Shown here: positions 11,553 to 24,451 of the stretch, one piece after another | Numbering within the stretch: position 1 is the stretch's first letter | How the letters are laid out: each line of letters starts with the position of its first letter | Source: Microstegium vimineum | Taxonomy: Eukaryota; Streptophyta; Magnoliopsida; Poales; Poaceae | Assembly: GCA_022036555.1 (NCBI GenBank) | Contig: CM039133.1 | Coordinates: 40,996,718 to 41,060,717, forward strand | Direction of reading: 5' to 3' | DNA: 64,000 nucleotides | Program-made: the position numbers and the translations under genes | The notes under the pieces: model-generated | Told to the model about the DNA's origin: nothing | The model's input: the letters and a program-made list of their open reading frames with translations, nothing else | Database searches by the model: none

Positions 11553-14500
11553 TTATCCTATAACGGTCTTCTTCTCGCCGTCGGGGTGGAACCAGGGCTT
11601 CATCTTGGTCTTGTTGATGCGGTTCTCGACGATCTTGATCTTGCGTGGATGATCAGTAAAGAGGGAGAGCTCTTGGTAGTTGTTGTATTCTTCGGGACTC
11701 TGGACTCCATCGGCTCCAACAATCCTTTGCTTTCCTGACACAACCACATGCTTGTTGGAATCTCTAGGCTTCTTGTAGTAGGCTACCCGCGTGACGCGAT
11801 TTGCGAGTACCCACTCATCATCTTTGTAGCTGACCCTTTGTAGGTCAATAGTGGTTAGTCCATATTCGTCTATATCAACTGCCTTCGGGTTGACCCAATG
11901 GCACCGACAGATGGGTATCTCGAGGTCACTGCTGTAGTCAAGTTCCCATATCTCTTCGATCCGCCCATAGAATAACTTCATCTGCATTGTCGCCTCGTCA
12001 ATGCCCTCATATCGAATACCACTATTCTGTGTCGCGCTCTTCTTGTCCTTCTCTTTCGTGTGAAACATGTATCCATTGATGTCATACCCTTGCCACGTGG
12101 TGATTTGTCTGGACGGTCCGGATGCAAGCCTAGATTCTTCAGTGCTTCTGTAGGTGGGGATGTCCTGCTTTTGGATCCACGTCGTGAACTTGATCTTGTT
12201 TGTCTCTGTACCCACGCCTCCGTGTGACCGGCCGCAGTGTGGCGAATCTCATTCAGGTGCTGCTCGACCCAGTGTTCCATTGACACTAACTGATTAAGGA
12301 CGGCGTGATGGGCTTCTTGCAAGATTTCCTCGTCTATATCAGTGCGTACTTTTCTTCCCGTGCACCCCATACCCGTTGTTCTACCTTTGTGCAGGTGGAC
12401 GGGCAGCCCAATAGCATTTCCATCTCGGACGTATCTCGTGCAACAGTTAACAACCTCCTCTGTTGTGTATGCCTCGATCATGGAGCCCTCTGGGTAAGCA
12501 TGGTTATGGAGGTATCTGCTGAGGGTGGACATGAACCGCTCATACGTCCACATCTAGTGCAAGTAGACAGGACCAAGTTCCTCTATATGATCGACCATGT
12601 GCATCATTAGGTGTGGCATAATATCGAAGAAAGAAGGTGGCAAGCACATCTCAAGCTGGCAAAGAGTCTCCGTGATAAACTCTCTTAGGGCAGGCAGCTC
12701 AGCTTCATCGATGACCTTCTGTGTAATGCGGTTAAAGAAGTAGGACATGCGTGTGATGACCATCTTCACGTACTCTGGACCGATAACCTTTATGACAATA
12801 GGAAGGAACACAGTCAACATTATGTGGCAGTCATGGGAGTTGAAGTTGGTCATTGTCAGGTCTTTCATCGAGACCAGGCTCTTGATGTTCGAAGAGAAAC
12901 CGGTCGGGACCTTTACATCCCTAAGCCACTTGCAGAAAGCCCTCCTCTCATCCCGCGTTAGGTTGTAGCTCGCGCCTGGAAGGTCAACTTTATTTCCACT
13001 TTGTCTCACCGGTGTTGGGTGGATTTCATGCCTGATGTTCTGTTTCACAAGGTCCATATGTGACTTGAGACCATCTTTTGTATTAGTCTTCATGTCAAGG
13101 AGGACCTCGATTGTGCTCTCAAAGACATTTTTCTCCAGGTGCATGCAGTCGATGGCATGCAGTGTATTTAACTCCTTCCAGTACGACAGGAACTTGAAGA
13201 AGCACGACTGCTTCTTGAATGAAACCTTCGCGATAGGTGCTTCCTCGTCCTCGTTATCCCGCTTTCTCTTCTTCTTTGGTTTCTTCTGCCCATCTTCGTC
13301 CTCTTTCTTCTTCTTTCCAAACTCGAAGTTAATGTCCTTCACAATGTCAAACACCTTTGGCCCGTACCTCGTCCTCTCCGGCTCAATCTGTGGCTCGGCC
13401 TGGTTATCGAAGAATTGATTCATCAAAGAATGATGGTACCTGTGCCTCTTGGGGAGGAATCTTCTATGATTCATGTACACCGTCTTCTAGGATCCACTAA
13501 GATAAGTGGAGCGGGTACCATCAATGCAGACTATGCAACCGGTCTTCCCTTTAATCTATCCCGATAGTGAAAAATGACCAGGGTAGTCTGTGATGGTGAC
13601 ACAGATGATGGCTTTTATAGTGAACTCCTTCTTAAGGGATGCATCCATTATCCGGGCCCCTTACACCCATAGTTTATGCATATCCTCCATCAACGACTCT
13701 AGGAACACGTCTATATCGTTGCCGAGTTGCCTTGGTCCTGAGATAAGCATTGACAGTAGAAGATACTTGCACTTCTGACATAGGTACGAAGGTAGGTTAT
13801 ATATGGTGAGGGTGACTGGCCAGGTGCTGTGTGTGCTGCTGAGGTCACCGAACGGATTCATCTCATCCGTACTCAATGCAAACCTGACATTCCTCGGCTC
13901 ATCCTCAAACTCCTTCGTGAACATGGCATCAAACCGCTTCCACTGCTTACCATCGGAGGGGTGTCGCAGCTTGCCATCACCCTTGATACGCTCAGGTGAT
14001 GCATGCCAGGACATGAGCTGGGCATCCTCTGGGTTCCCGAATAACGCACGTAGCCGGTCGATGACAGGAAGGTACCACACTGACAGGGCAGGACTTTTCC
14101 TCTGTGTGTAACCATCTTCTTCTTCGTCCTCAATAGGCGACAAAGGCTTCTTGTCCATCTTATTCTTCTTTTTTGCCCCCCTCGACGGTCTTTCCTTATC
14201 GTCTGCGTGACAACCGACATTCTTCTTGTAGCGGCTCGCGCCGCAGTTTGGACAACTTTGTGCATTCTCATACTTACCCCGAAACAGTATACAATGGTTA
14301 GGACATGCATGAAACTTTTGAAGCTTCATTGCTACTGGCTTGATCAACTTCTTCGCTCGATATGTATTGACGGGCACCCTGTTACCCTCTGGTAGCGTTT
14401 CACCAATGATGCATAATATGGCATTGAAGCCAGTGTCGGTTATCCCATGGCGAGCCTTGCACATCAGCATCTGGAGGATGAAACGCAACGTCGTGCAATG

Positions 14501-15103
14501 CTTTGGACATTCACTGCCATCCGGGTAGAGGAGATCAATTGTTGCCTGTTTCATCTCCCTGAAATTGTCTAGCCACTTTGGATTGCCAAACAAAACATCA
14601 TCATGGTCATGACGATTAGCAATCTCCTCAAGAAGCTCTGCGTTCTCGGGTCGCAGCGTATCAATCATCGGGTTACCATCGTTCCCATCACCATCATCGT
14701 CGTCTTGTAGCAGATCGGTAATAGTGATGTAGTCACGACTCTCATCATCCATGCTCGGTCTTGCAGTGGGTTGTTGGTGTCCTCCATCGCCAGACGCCAC
14801 TGTGGATGTCATCGACGAGGTTCCCCCATGTTCATTGGCGACACTCGCCTCTTTCTCGCCGTGAAACTTCCACACAAGGTACTTTGGATCCTTAATGAAA
14901 CCATATCATACAAGGTGTGATTGCCCCACTGCATCTTTCTGGGCAAACCGATTCTTGTAGTCATTGCATGGACAAACCATGAGCTCCCAATCCAGACTAA
15001 GGCGATGCTTCTACGCAACGGGCATGAACTTCTTCCTCACATTTTCTAGGAAAGTCAGTTCCATCCTTGATGTCTTGTACATCCACTCATCCCTGTGCTC
15101 CAT
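11553..15103 (-). pseudogene. CACTA-B gene 1: TNPD/TNP2-like transposase with in-frame stops
   Basis: Transposase of the En/Spm TNPD class. From ATG 15103 the frame starts MEHRDEWMYK (transposase-associated domain with the CPC motif, 14880-15103). The Transposase_21-like region follows (CPNHCILF, CPNCGASRYKKN, SVWYLPVIDRLRALF, and the CIDGT segment near 13530). A DUF4218 region (AIDCMHLEKNVFE; FNSHDCHIML; MMHMVDHIEELG) spans about 12300-13200, and a C-terminal DUF4216 region (RCHWVNPKAVDIDEYGLTTI; VVVSGKQRIVGADGVQSPEE) ends at 11553. One frame persists for 2.9 kb but contains about six stop codons, including 12554-12556; a frameshift near 12.2 kb precedes the DUF4216 part. All domains are present, so decay is by point mutation rather than large deletion. 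Confidence 0.85.
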
Positions 15104-15140
15104 AACCTTTCAAACGCACAAAAAATCAAATTAGAATGAT

Positions 15141-15452
15141 CTAGATCTACTATTCTCTCTTCTCTCGTTTAGATCTAGTGGAAAGCACATAAATCATCCA
15201 AAAAAGAGAAAACCGAGTGTTAGAGAGTAAAAGTCAACGTCTTGCGGTGCCACCCTTCACCAAATCCAAGGGCAAAACCTCTCCAACATGTGTGTAGCTC
15301 TAGATCTCCTATTCTCTCTCCTCTCCATTGGATCTAGATCTAGATAGGGGAAAAACACCCAAATCATCAAAAAGAGAGAAAACCGAGTGTTGGAGAGTAA
15401 AAGTCAACCTTTTGCGGTGCCACCCTTCACCAAATCCAAGGGCAAAACCTCC
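15141..15452. repeat. Direct duplication of the gene-1 leader in CACTA-B
   Basis: Two copies of about 145 bp, 15141-15282 and 15300-15452. Both contain gagaaaaccgagtgtt, aaaagtcaac and a shared tail through aaatccaagggcaaaacct. They lie between the right subterminal array and the gene-1 start, so they probably form the promoter or 5' leader. Confidence 0.88.
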
Positions 15453-15554
15453 CCCCCTCAAAAAGTGGTCAAATTGATGGTTTTGAGCTCAAAACCATCA
15501 AAAATGGAGAAGGATCCGCGGGGAAGAAGAAAGGGGGCAGTTGCATTTATACTA

Positions 15555-15835
15555 CTGACTTAACCGTGGCAGTTAACTTAATAATAACCGCCACGGTTAA
15601 TGGTTATTAACCGTGGCGGTTGAGTAAAAAAAACTGCCACGGGAAAGGCATTAATCGTGGCGGTTGTCTAACATTAACCGTCATGGTTAATATACATTAA
15701 CCGTGGCGGTTATATTATATCAACCGCCACGGTTAATGAATTAACTGTGGCGGTTGTGACCCCTAGCCGATGGCTTTTCCTGGCACCCATTAACCGTGAC
15801 ATTTTTTTCTTTTAACCGCCACGGTTAATAAAACC
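15555..15835. repeat. Right subterminal repeat array of CACTA-B
   Basis: About ten alternating copies of ttaaccgtggcggtt/aaccgccacggttaa, the clearest array of this motif in the window. By analogy with En/Spm it overlaps the gene-1 promoter region and should bind the element's regulatory protein. Confidence 0.9.
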
Positions 15836-18486
15836 CAAGTGCTGTGCAAAATAAATTCTGTAGTAGTGGATCCCAGCATTTGGGATCCTTCAAGTACGAC
15901 TTATAAGCCCTGCACAAAATGTAATAGAGTTAGACATGTTTTGAAAAATAATGATAACCGTAAAAGATGAAAATGCTTATTGACTTACACTTTCAAGCAA
16001 TCTTCAAATGTCTTGTACCCTGGTTTGTTTATTGACCTCAACGAGTCAAATATGACCGCTCTGCCATCTTGAGGATAGATAAGATATGCAACCCAATGTC
16101 CCTCGAGGCCATTGCTGCACGATTCAAACAGACTATTGGTTAGGATGATTACAAAGCTTGATCCTACCCACTTCGAATCTCTACGGATATGTTTTCATAC
16201 TTACCCAAAGTGATATGGAGCCATGATACACCGTGGCCCATCCTCCTTGACCTTCAACATTACTAAGCACATGTAGTCTGCCACTTTCCTCTTCTAATTC
16301 CTCATTTTGTCTCTATATTCCTTTTCTCTCTGTTTGTTTGTCTTTTTTTTATCCGTTGGCATGTGACCCTTGATGACATTCTCATTGATATGCATTGGAG
16401 AGAGAAAAAGAGTAGGACGATGCTTTTTGTTGCTTATGGTGGCAGACATCCTGCATAGATACGTCAACATACCATATAGTAGTCTAATAAGTGTAGAGTT
16501 GACGTATACAACAAGAAAGATCTATGGAATTAACTCGCAAGTCGTCACTTACATTGCAAATAGGGTGAGTTGGACGATGTCTAGGTCTTCTCCCCGCAGC
16601 AGCCTATACATGTCTTGGAAGTCCACTGGAATAGTGAAATCCTCGGTATCGGGCAAGTGGAAGCAATCCGCTACAATCTTCACGGTGAAACTTGACATTC
16701 CTCTTTTTGCCGCTTCCATGTACCAAAGATGAAACCTCCTTGTATCCCACAATTCTTCATCAAGGAGTGCTGGCTTGGTTATCATGAACTTCCTGTTGTC
16801 GAAGTGGCCGGGACAGTCATCATCCACCAGAAATAGATGATGAGAATCATCTTCAGGCCTGGAAAAGTCGGGATAGAACGTATGAATGTGAATTGAGGTA
16901 AAAATGTGAATTGAACGTTGTGTGTGCTCGTCTGTAATGTACCTTGGAAACGTAGTCGAGTATGGGAGCAATGTAGAGTCGTCCTTCGGGTTGTCCGCCT
17001 CCGTAAATCCCCCCGGTGCATCCCCTTGAGCCCCCTCCTGGGGCATAGGCTGAGTGTTGGGAGGTGGAGGTGGCCCGCTTAGGCTCGGCTGGCTTGAAGG
17101 CATTGTTTTGCCCCCAGAAGCGGCCCCTAAACCTCCTGCCTCAATGGTCGGGCCCAAAGGCAGACTTTTCGAGCTCTGAGGAGGGCTCTTGCCAAGAGGT
17201 GAACGAGGTGGGTCCTTGTCAGGTCCTTCGTCATCGCCGTCGTCGTCGCCTTCTAGGGGGCAAGATCAAGCAACAGACGTTGTCGTCGTTGGCACGATCT
17301 CTTATGTCGTCCTTCATCCAAAAGATGTCATCACATTCCGCTGCTTCAAGGTTACGGTGACGTTGTAGGTGGAGAACATCTAGTTCATATTCTTTATGGT
17401 CTGGGTTAACACAAGTCACGGTCACCAGCGCATAGTTCTCAGGTAACCGGGCCCGATATGCTTATGGGATCTCGTTGGTCGGATATACAACTCCCTCAGC
17501 CACTTGAATCTTCTTGCTCCTGCCAAACGGAATCAGAAGCCGCGCCTCTATCATATTCTTGTCATCATCGATCGGGTGACGGGGGCAATCCTGCAGTTGA
17601 GGAATGTTCCCCCTTGTGGATCCGGAGGGACGGGCACGCCAGCCTGGCGGAACATGTGTGACCTCATCGCCACCATCTCGGGATCATTACTCATGAAGGC
17701 TTCCTTTATCGAGCTCTTGATCATATCACTCATGCCGAGCTCATAGCCCTTTTGAAAGATGCCCGTCTTGTACCTCTATCTCGACTTGTATGAGGAAGCG
17801 TCGGATTGCCACACCTGAATTGCGTTCCAGTTCATCTTTGACTGCACTCCACGTACACAGCCGCGGTGCTCGGGGGTTCCTAGGACCTCATTAAGTAGGT
17901 CATGGCCCCTCTGAACCTCCTAGGACCCGCTATCCTTGGAGGCTTCGATGACAGCCTTCTCCACCTCCTCGAACCCGGGCTCGTTGAACTTGGTTGCACC
18001 CTCCTTGAGCTTCTTTGGAATTTGAGCTCTGATGAAGTCCTTAGCCCAAGGTTCGACGTCCTGGTACGGATCTGGTTGCCCGGTCGCTCTCAGAGCTTTA
18101 TCTTGTCTTTGCCACTCTTCCCTCTTGTAGGCAAACCCAGTCATTCCCGAGTGGTGGGGCCACTTATTCTTCTTCGCGAGTGCGCTGTACTTGGCACTAT
18201 TTTCCTTTGCTTCCTTTGAGTTTCGTAGTTTGCAAAAAGCCTCCCACTGATGATCCTTGATCATATTGTATTTGGTACATGGATTCTTCCTTCTTCAACC
18301 AATCTCTAGCTAGCATTGACTTGAAATTGCGAAGAGAAGTCCCCGCCACGTGCATGACCCAATCCCTGCACTTGGCCAAATCAGCGTTCTCGGGATAGTT
18401 GAACTTCCTCCTCACCATAGTCCAGATAAGGCCCTTGTAATCCTCCGGGATAGAGTGCCAATGAGGCCAAGTGATTTCCACCTTGT

Positions 18487-19727
18487 TGTTAGGAATATGC
18501 CCTAGAGCTAATCATGTAGATGATTATATTCCGATTGTATCCATGATTAATATAGTGTTCTTTGAATATCCATTATAGACAACTGGTATTGATTGACGAT
18601 TATGTGAATTGTTTGTGGAACTCAATTACCTGAATGGTTATTCTAAAAGTTGTCCCTGGTCGGCATTCTTGTAAGAGCACACTTGAATATTAGACCAACA
18701 CATGTATTAGTTGATGGCTATGTTTCACAAGTCATAGACATGGAGATGTCAAACTAATAATGTGGGCACATGTGAGACATGTAGGCTGGACTGACCCAAC
18801 AAGAGAAAGTCTCTATTCATGTCATGTACGTTATGTCCTTAGACCTGAGATTGTGGTATGTACTCAAGATGTGAAACGATCTACTTAGAGACTATCAAAC
18901 GCTACTCCGTAATTGGGTAGTTATAAAGGTGGTCTTTGGGTGGTCGGGAAACATGCTATGAAACATAGACAATCAAGATGGAATTTGCCCCTCTCTTCGT
19001 GAGAGAGATATCACTGGATCACTCATGTGATTGGATCAACAAATGCATGGCCGTGCTTGGGTTAAGTGTTAACCCACGAGTTGAACCATATATCGAGTGG
19101 CAAAGGGAATAACTTGTACATGGTCATAGTGGTTCGTCTGATATGATCATAGCGTATGCATAGGAGTTTACACGCCTTGCTAGAGGCCGCTATCAACTAT
19201 TAGTCGAGTAAGAGTACTTGGGCCATGTCTATGTATGCGTGAGCCCATAGGGTCGCACGCTTAAGGGGCTGGAAGCCTAATTCGGGTTGGACCCGAATTA
19301 GACTAGGTTTAGGGTTACTAATGGGCCTCCACCGTGGGAGCTCGTCAGGACGCCTATATAAGCAAGGGGTGGGCGCGGGGCGAATTAATCCACGCCTTTT
19401 GGCAGCCGCCATCGCCACCCCACGCTCGCGCCTTTTGCTCCTCGCGGACCTAGCAGTCCGGAGGCGCAACGCTTCCTCCCTGCACGTGTGGGATTCCTCG
19501 GAGGTGCTGCATCTGGAGCACAAGGACGAACCGCGCGAAGGGGACGTTGAGACGGACGACCACACAACTGCACTGCCTGCTGCGACGCGCACGACTACAT
19601 CAAGTCGTCTTCCGCTGCACCTGCGCGTCTAGTGGTAATCTCGTAACCTATGGCTAGCAGTAGATCCTGGTTTATGAGGTCGAAAAGTTTTGTTTTCCGG
19701 CTAGCGTAGCAACCTTGTATTCCATCA
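18487..19727 (+). repeat. 5' LTR of the copia element
   Basis: 1241 bp from TGTTAGGA to tccatca. A TATA-like ctatataagc at about 19350-19361 suits the U3/R border. Immediately followed by the primer-binding site. Confidence 0.95.
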
Positions 19728-19728
19728 G

Positions 19729-19740
19729 TGGTATCAGAGC
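19729..19740 (+). other. Primer-binding site (initiator tRNA-Met type)
   Basis: The sequence tggtatcagagc lies one base after the 5' LTR. It is the standard plant Ty1/copia primer-binding site complementary to the 3' end of initiator tRNA-Met. Confidence 0.93.
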
Positions 19741-20791
19741 CGTTACTGCCTCGTTATAGGTTCAGATCCTAGCATATGGTGATATGCGGGTTTTATGATG
19801 AATCTCAGACTTTGGTTCATGTCTTGCTGCGATGGTATTGTATCAACCTACTCGTACTGGTCGGAATTCCGCCATCCGAGTTAACGGATACAAGTAAATC
19901 CAGTCAGGGCGAGTTCGAGATCAATCAGATTGATCGAATTGAAACCTAGGTCAGAAGCCGGGCGCATGTGATGCGCGTTGGGAGTAGATGCGATCTATGT
20001 AATCCCAGTCAATTTTTAGCTGATGAGATTAGTCCGATGAGATTTTCATAGTGATTCCATAGATGCGATCTATGTAATCCCGCTTGGTTTTATCTTGCGA
20101 CTATGTAATTAGTATAGCTTGCGGTAAGGTAGTTCTTGGAGGACTTATCACAAGAAGGATGTCACACGTGGATCATGGAGATGGAGATCACCATGATGGG
20201 CAAGATGATGGAGATGGAGATCACCATTATTTAAAGGGCCATACCAAGTCACTATGGGTGAATGTGTTCTCTTTTTATTCTACTTTTGTTGTTCGCTATT
20301 ATGTTTTGTCTACATGAATATGATAGTAAAGTAGAATGATCCCTCAACAATGTTTAAGTTGTATGCTTCCCCAAACCTTGCACTGTCACATGTCTTGTAC
20401 AATTGGTGGTGGGTCTATGAAATTAGGGTGCCACTGATTTTCCTTGACTAGACAGGTTCGTGTCGGACACTTACTAGCAGAAGGTTTGGTTACTTGAACA
20501 AGGTTATCCTAACGGTTAGGGACCTTGAAGCAAGGGAGGTTGAGCGTAGCATAGAGATGCTGCCCAACAACAAGAGTCATATGTGATATGATTAGCAAAG
20601 TGTTGCTTACCGATCTACCATGTCTTCTAGCGGTGATGCTAAAGCTCACTGGTTGACTTGTTAGTTGTGGGTCTTGAATCACTAAGTATCAATTGAGGGA
20701 TATTGATTTTAGTGGGAGTATGTTTTATTTTGATATAACTTACTCCTTCATGGATACATTGTCTTAGTATTTTGCATTACTTTTGTTGTAG

Positions 20792-21703
20792 ATGGCTCCC
20801 AGTAATCAGCCATTTTCTTTGCGATCAATTCTTGAGAAAGATAAGTTGAATGGAACAAATTATGCGGATTGGATCCGCAGCCTGAGAATTGTTCTCAGGG
20901 CTGAGAAAAAGGAAGATATTCTAGACACCCCATTACCAGATGAACCTGATGATAATGCACCTACTGCAGAGAAAACCGCTTACAAGAAAGCATGTGATGC
21001 CGATCTTAAAGTGAGTTGCCTCATGCTTGCTTGTATGGAACCTGATCTACAGATGCAGTTCGACAACAATCATTCAGCGAACGATATGATCGTGGCGCTT
21101 GAAGATATGTTCCAAACTCAAGCGCGGACTGAAAGGTTCAATGTCTCTAAGGCGCTTGCAAAAACCAAGCTGGCTGAGGGCGCACCTATAGGGCCACATG
21201 TAATCAAGATGGTTGGTTACACTCAGAGGTTGGAGAAGCTAGGCTTCGCAATTGGCCAAGAGTTGGCAACTGATTTCATTCTTGCGTCTCTTCCGCCCAG
21301 TTATGGAAACTTCATCTCGAACTACCATATGCATGGGGCGGAGAAGGGCTTGAATGAATTATGTGGCATGCTTAAAACAGCCGAAGCTGATATCAAGAAG
21401 GCAGCAGGAAGTAGCCATGTGATGGCAGTCCAAAACAAGCCTAACTTTAAAAGGAGGGCTGGGTGGAAGAAGAAGGCGAAGGCTAAAGATGAGATCTCTA
21501 AGCCAAACCCTCCTCCTGCCAATGGACCAGCTGCTGAAGCAATATGCTTTCATTGTAAGGGGAAAGGTCACTGGAAGAGAAATTGCAAGCTGTACTTGGA
21601 GTCCTTAAAGAAGGATGGCGGTAGTAAAGGTACTCCCGCTGCTTGTACACTTGTCATTTATGTTACAGATATTTTTCTCGCTGATTCTTACATTAACTCC
21701 TGA
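20792..21703 (+). CDS. gag: Copia gag (capsid/nucleocapsid)
   Basis: 303-residue frame beginning MAPSNQPFSL. A UBN2/gag-polypeptide type region (LNGTNYADWIRSLRIVLRAE; later TDFILASLPPSYGNF) leads to a Lys-rich stretch and a CCHC zinc knuckle, CFHCKGKGHWKRNC, near residues 252-265. It ends in a TGA at 21701-21703. Protease continues in the same frame right after, so in a working relative gag and pol would be one polyprotein and this TGA is a mutation (probably of a Trp codon before the protease active site). Confidence 0.93.
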   Translation: MAPSNQPFSLRSILEKDKLNGTNYADWIRSLRIVLRAEKKEDILDTPLPDEPDDNAPTAEKTAYKKACDADLKVSCLMLACMEPDLQMQFDNNHSANDMIVALEDMFQTQARTERFNVSKALAKTKLAEGAPIGPHVIKMVGYTQRLEKLGFAIGQELATDFILASLPPSYGNFISNYHMHGAEKGLNELCGMLKTAEADIKKAAGSSHVMAVQNKPNFKRRAGWKKKAKAKDEISKPNPPPANGPAAEAICFHCKGKGHWKRNCKLYLESLKKDGGSKGTPAACTLVIYVTDIFLADSYINS

Positions 21704-24431
21704 GTATTTGATACCGGATCGGTTGCTCATATTTGCAATACGATGCAGGGAATGGTAAGAAGTAGAAGCACGAGAAGAGGCGAAGTTGATTTCCGCGTGG
21801 GCAACAATGCAAGAGTTGTTGCGTTGAGCGTTGGGACGATGCAACTTCACCTCCCGTCAGGATTTATCATGGAATTGAATAATTGTTATTTTGTTCCTAG
21901 TTTAAGTCGAAACATTGTGTCACCTTCATGTTTGATGAAGGATGGTTATTCATTTGCGAGTAAAGACAATGGTTGTGTGATCTCAAAGAATGACATGTTT
22001 GTGACTTTTGCATCCATTGTGAATGGATTGTTTATTTTAAATCTTGATGATACACCTATCTGTAATGTTAATGCTAAAAGGCCTCGGCCTAATGAGTTAA
22101 GTTCTACATATTTGTGGCATTGTCGTTTGGGTCATATAAGTGAGAATCGCATGAAGAGGCTCCATTATGATGGTCTTCTAGCTTCGTTTGATTTTGAATC
22201 ATACGAGACATGTGAGGCTTGCCTACTAGGCAAGATGACCAAGGCGCCATTCAAAGGATTTCCTGAAAGGGCGTCTGACTCGTTGGAACTCGTACATACT
22301 GATGTATGTGGACCAATGAGCACGACAGCTAGAGGTGGATTTCAATACTTCATAACTTTTACTGATGACTTTAGTAGATATGGATATGTCTACCTAATGA
22401 AGCATAAGTCTGAAACATTTGAAAAGTTCAAAGAATTTCAGAATGAAGTAGAGAATCAACGTGGCAAGAAAATTAAAGCCTTGCGATCTGATCGAGGAGG
22501 CGAATATTTGAGCCATGAGTTTAGCAATCATCTAAAGAGTTGCGGAATTGTTCCATAGCTTACGCCACCTGGAACGCCTCACAGAAACGGCGTGTCCAAG
22601 CGACGTAATCGGACTTTGTTGGACATGGTTCGGTCTATGATGAGCCAGTCAGACCTACCACTCTCATTTTGGGGATACGCTCTAGAAACAGCCGCTTTCA
22701 CATTGAATAGGGTACCGTCTAAGTCCGTAGTCAAGACACCATATGAGATATGGATTGGTAAGAGTCCCAGTTTGTCTTTTCTAAAGATTTGGGGTTGTGA
22801 AGTTTATGTCAAACGATTTATGTCAGATAAACTTACACCCAAGTCGGACAAATGCTTTTTCGTGGGATATCCAAAGGAAACTTTAGGGTATTACTTCTAC
22901 AACCGATCAGAGGGCAAAGTGTTTGTTGCTCGGAAAGGTGTTTTCTTAGAGAAAGAGTTTCTCAACAAAGAGAAAAGTGTAGAGAAGGTGTATCTTGAAG
23001 AAGTTCAAGATGAGCTAGTAGGAGATAACTCTACGAGTGATGCTAATGTAGCAAAACAAGTTGAGATACCTGTGGCAAGAGAAACACCACCACCACGAAG
23101 GTCAGCAAGAATCCGTGAGGCACGTGGGGAAGTGTTGTTGTTAGACGATAACGAACCTGCAACGTACGCGGAAGCAATGATGGACCCAGATTCCGAGAAA
23201 TGGCAAAGTGCCATGAGATCCGAGATAGATTCCATGGGAGACAATCAAGTTTGGAACTTGGTTGACCCGCCTGATGGGGTTAAACCTATTGAGTGCAAAT
23301 GGGTCTATAAAAAGAAAAAAGGATATGGATGGAAACGTTCACGTCTATAAAGCTCGACTTGTTGCAAAGGGTTTTCGGCAAGTTCAAGGAGTTGACTACG
23401 ACGAGACATTCTCGCCGGTAGCGATGCTTAAATCTATCCAGATCATTCTAGCAATTGCTGCTTATTTCGATTATGAGATTTGGTAGATGGATGTTAAAAC
23501 AGCCTTTCTAAATGGAAATTTGGAAGAGGACGTCTATATGATACAGCCCGAAGGCTTTGTTGATCCTAAAAATGCTGGAAAAATATGCAAGCTACAGAAA
23601 TCCATTTATGGATTAAAGCAAGCATCTCGGAGTTGGAATATTCGTTTTGATGAAGTGATCAAAGGGTTTGGCTTTCATCAGAATGAAGAAGAACCTTGTG
23701 TTTACAAGAAGGAAAGTGGGAGCGCTGTTGTATTTCTAATCTTGTATGTGGATGACATACTATTGATTGGGAATGATATTCCTATGTTGCAATCTGTAAA
23801 GACTTCACTGAATAATAGTTTTTCTATGAAGGATTTAGGAGAAGCAACATACATTTTGGGCATCAAAATCTATAGAGATAGATCAAAGAGGCTTATAGGA
23901 TTAAGTCAAGAGACATACATTGACAAGGTGTTGAAACGGTTCAACATGGAACAATCCAAGAAAGGGTTCTTGCCTATGTCACATGGTATACGTTTCAGCG
24001 AGAAGCAGTGTCCTTCAACAGCTGATGAGCGGAAACGAATGAGTAAGGTTCCATACGCTTCGGCAGTTGGTTCCATCATGTATATCATGATATGTACTCG
24101 CCCAGATGTCTCATATGCTCTAAGTGTTGCGAGCAGGTACCAAGCCAATCCAGGTGAGAGTCACTGGACGCTTGTTAAAAACATTCTTAAGTACTTGAGA
24201 AGGACTAAAGATGTGTTCCTGATCTATGGAGGTAATGAGGAGCTCGTTGTAAATGGTTACACCGATGCTAGCTTCCAAACTGACATAGATGATTCACAGT
24301 CTCAAGATGAGATCAAAATGTGCAAAATACATACGAATTTGAATGTTGCAGATCCTTTGACAAAGGCTCTTCCACAGCCTAAGCATGAGGCACACTTGAG
24401 GTCTATGGGGATTAGACATCTAAGAGATTAA
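21704..24431 (+). pseudogene. pol: Copia pol: protease, integrase, reverse transcriptase, partial RNase H
   Basis: Protease: DTGSVAHIC at about 21710. Integrase: a zinc-finger segment (WHCRLGHIS; CEACLLGK), HTDVCGPM with the first Asp and LRSDRGGEY with the second. The position normally occupied by the third catalytic acid, within NGVSxRRNRT, is Lys (AAG at 22598-22600). A TAG lies at 22556-22558. Reverse transcriptase: WVYKKKK, then a frameshift in an A-rich run near 23315, then KARLVAKGF, a TAG at 23484-23486, MDVKTAFLNG, and the active-site YVDDILLIG near 23750. RNase H begins (NGYTDASFQTD) but jumps from DSQSQ to a terminal segment ending DPLTKALPQPKHEAH. This is an internal deletion of roughly 100 residues that removes most of the catalytic core. 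Confidence 0.93.
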
Positions 24432-24440
24432 CTCTAGTGC

Positions 24441-24451
24441 AAGTGGGAGAC
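24441..24451 (+). other. Polypurine tract
   Basis: aagtgggagac abuts the first base of the 3' LTR, where plus-strand priming takes place. Confidence 0.85.

Larger units (their letters stand above)
8208..15868 (-). mobile_element. CACTA (En/Spm) transposon B, nested in A
   Basis: The left end is CACTACTACATG and the right end, in reverse, CACTACTACAGA, with a perfect 3-bp duplication GAT at 8205-8207 and 15869-15871. Length is 7661 bp. Its subterminal motif, ttaaccgtggcggtt, differs from A's, so it belongs to another family although the gene plan is the same: TNPD-like gene 1 at the right, Ulp1-like remnant at the left, both leftward. It inserted into an exon of A's gene 2 and is therefore younger than A. 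Confidence 0.94.

Noticed and set aside
19200..19632. Frames of 60-130 residues inside the copia LTR, and the same in the second LTR
   Set aside because: They repeat exactly in both LTRs, overlap on both strands and have no recognisable domain; judged non-coding U3/R/U5 sequence.
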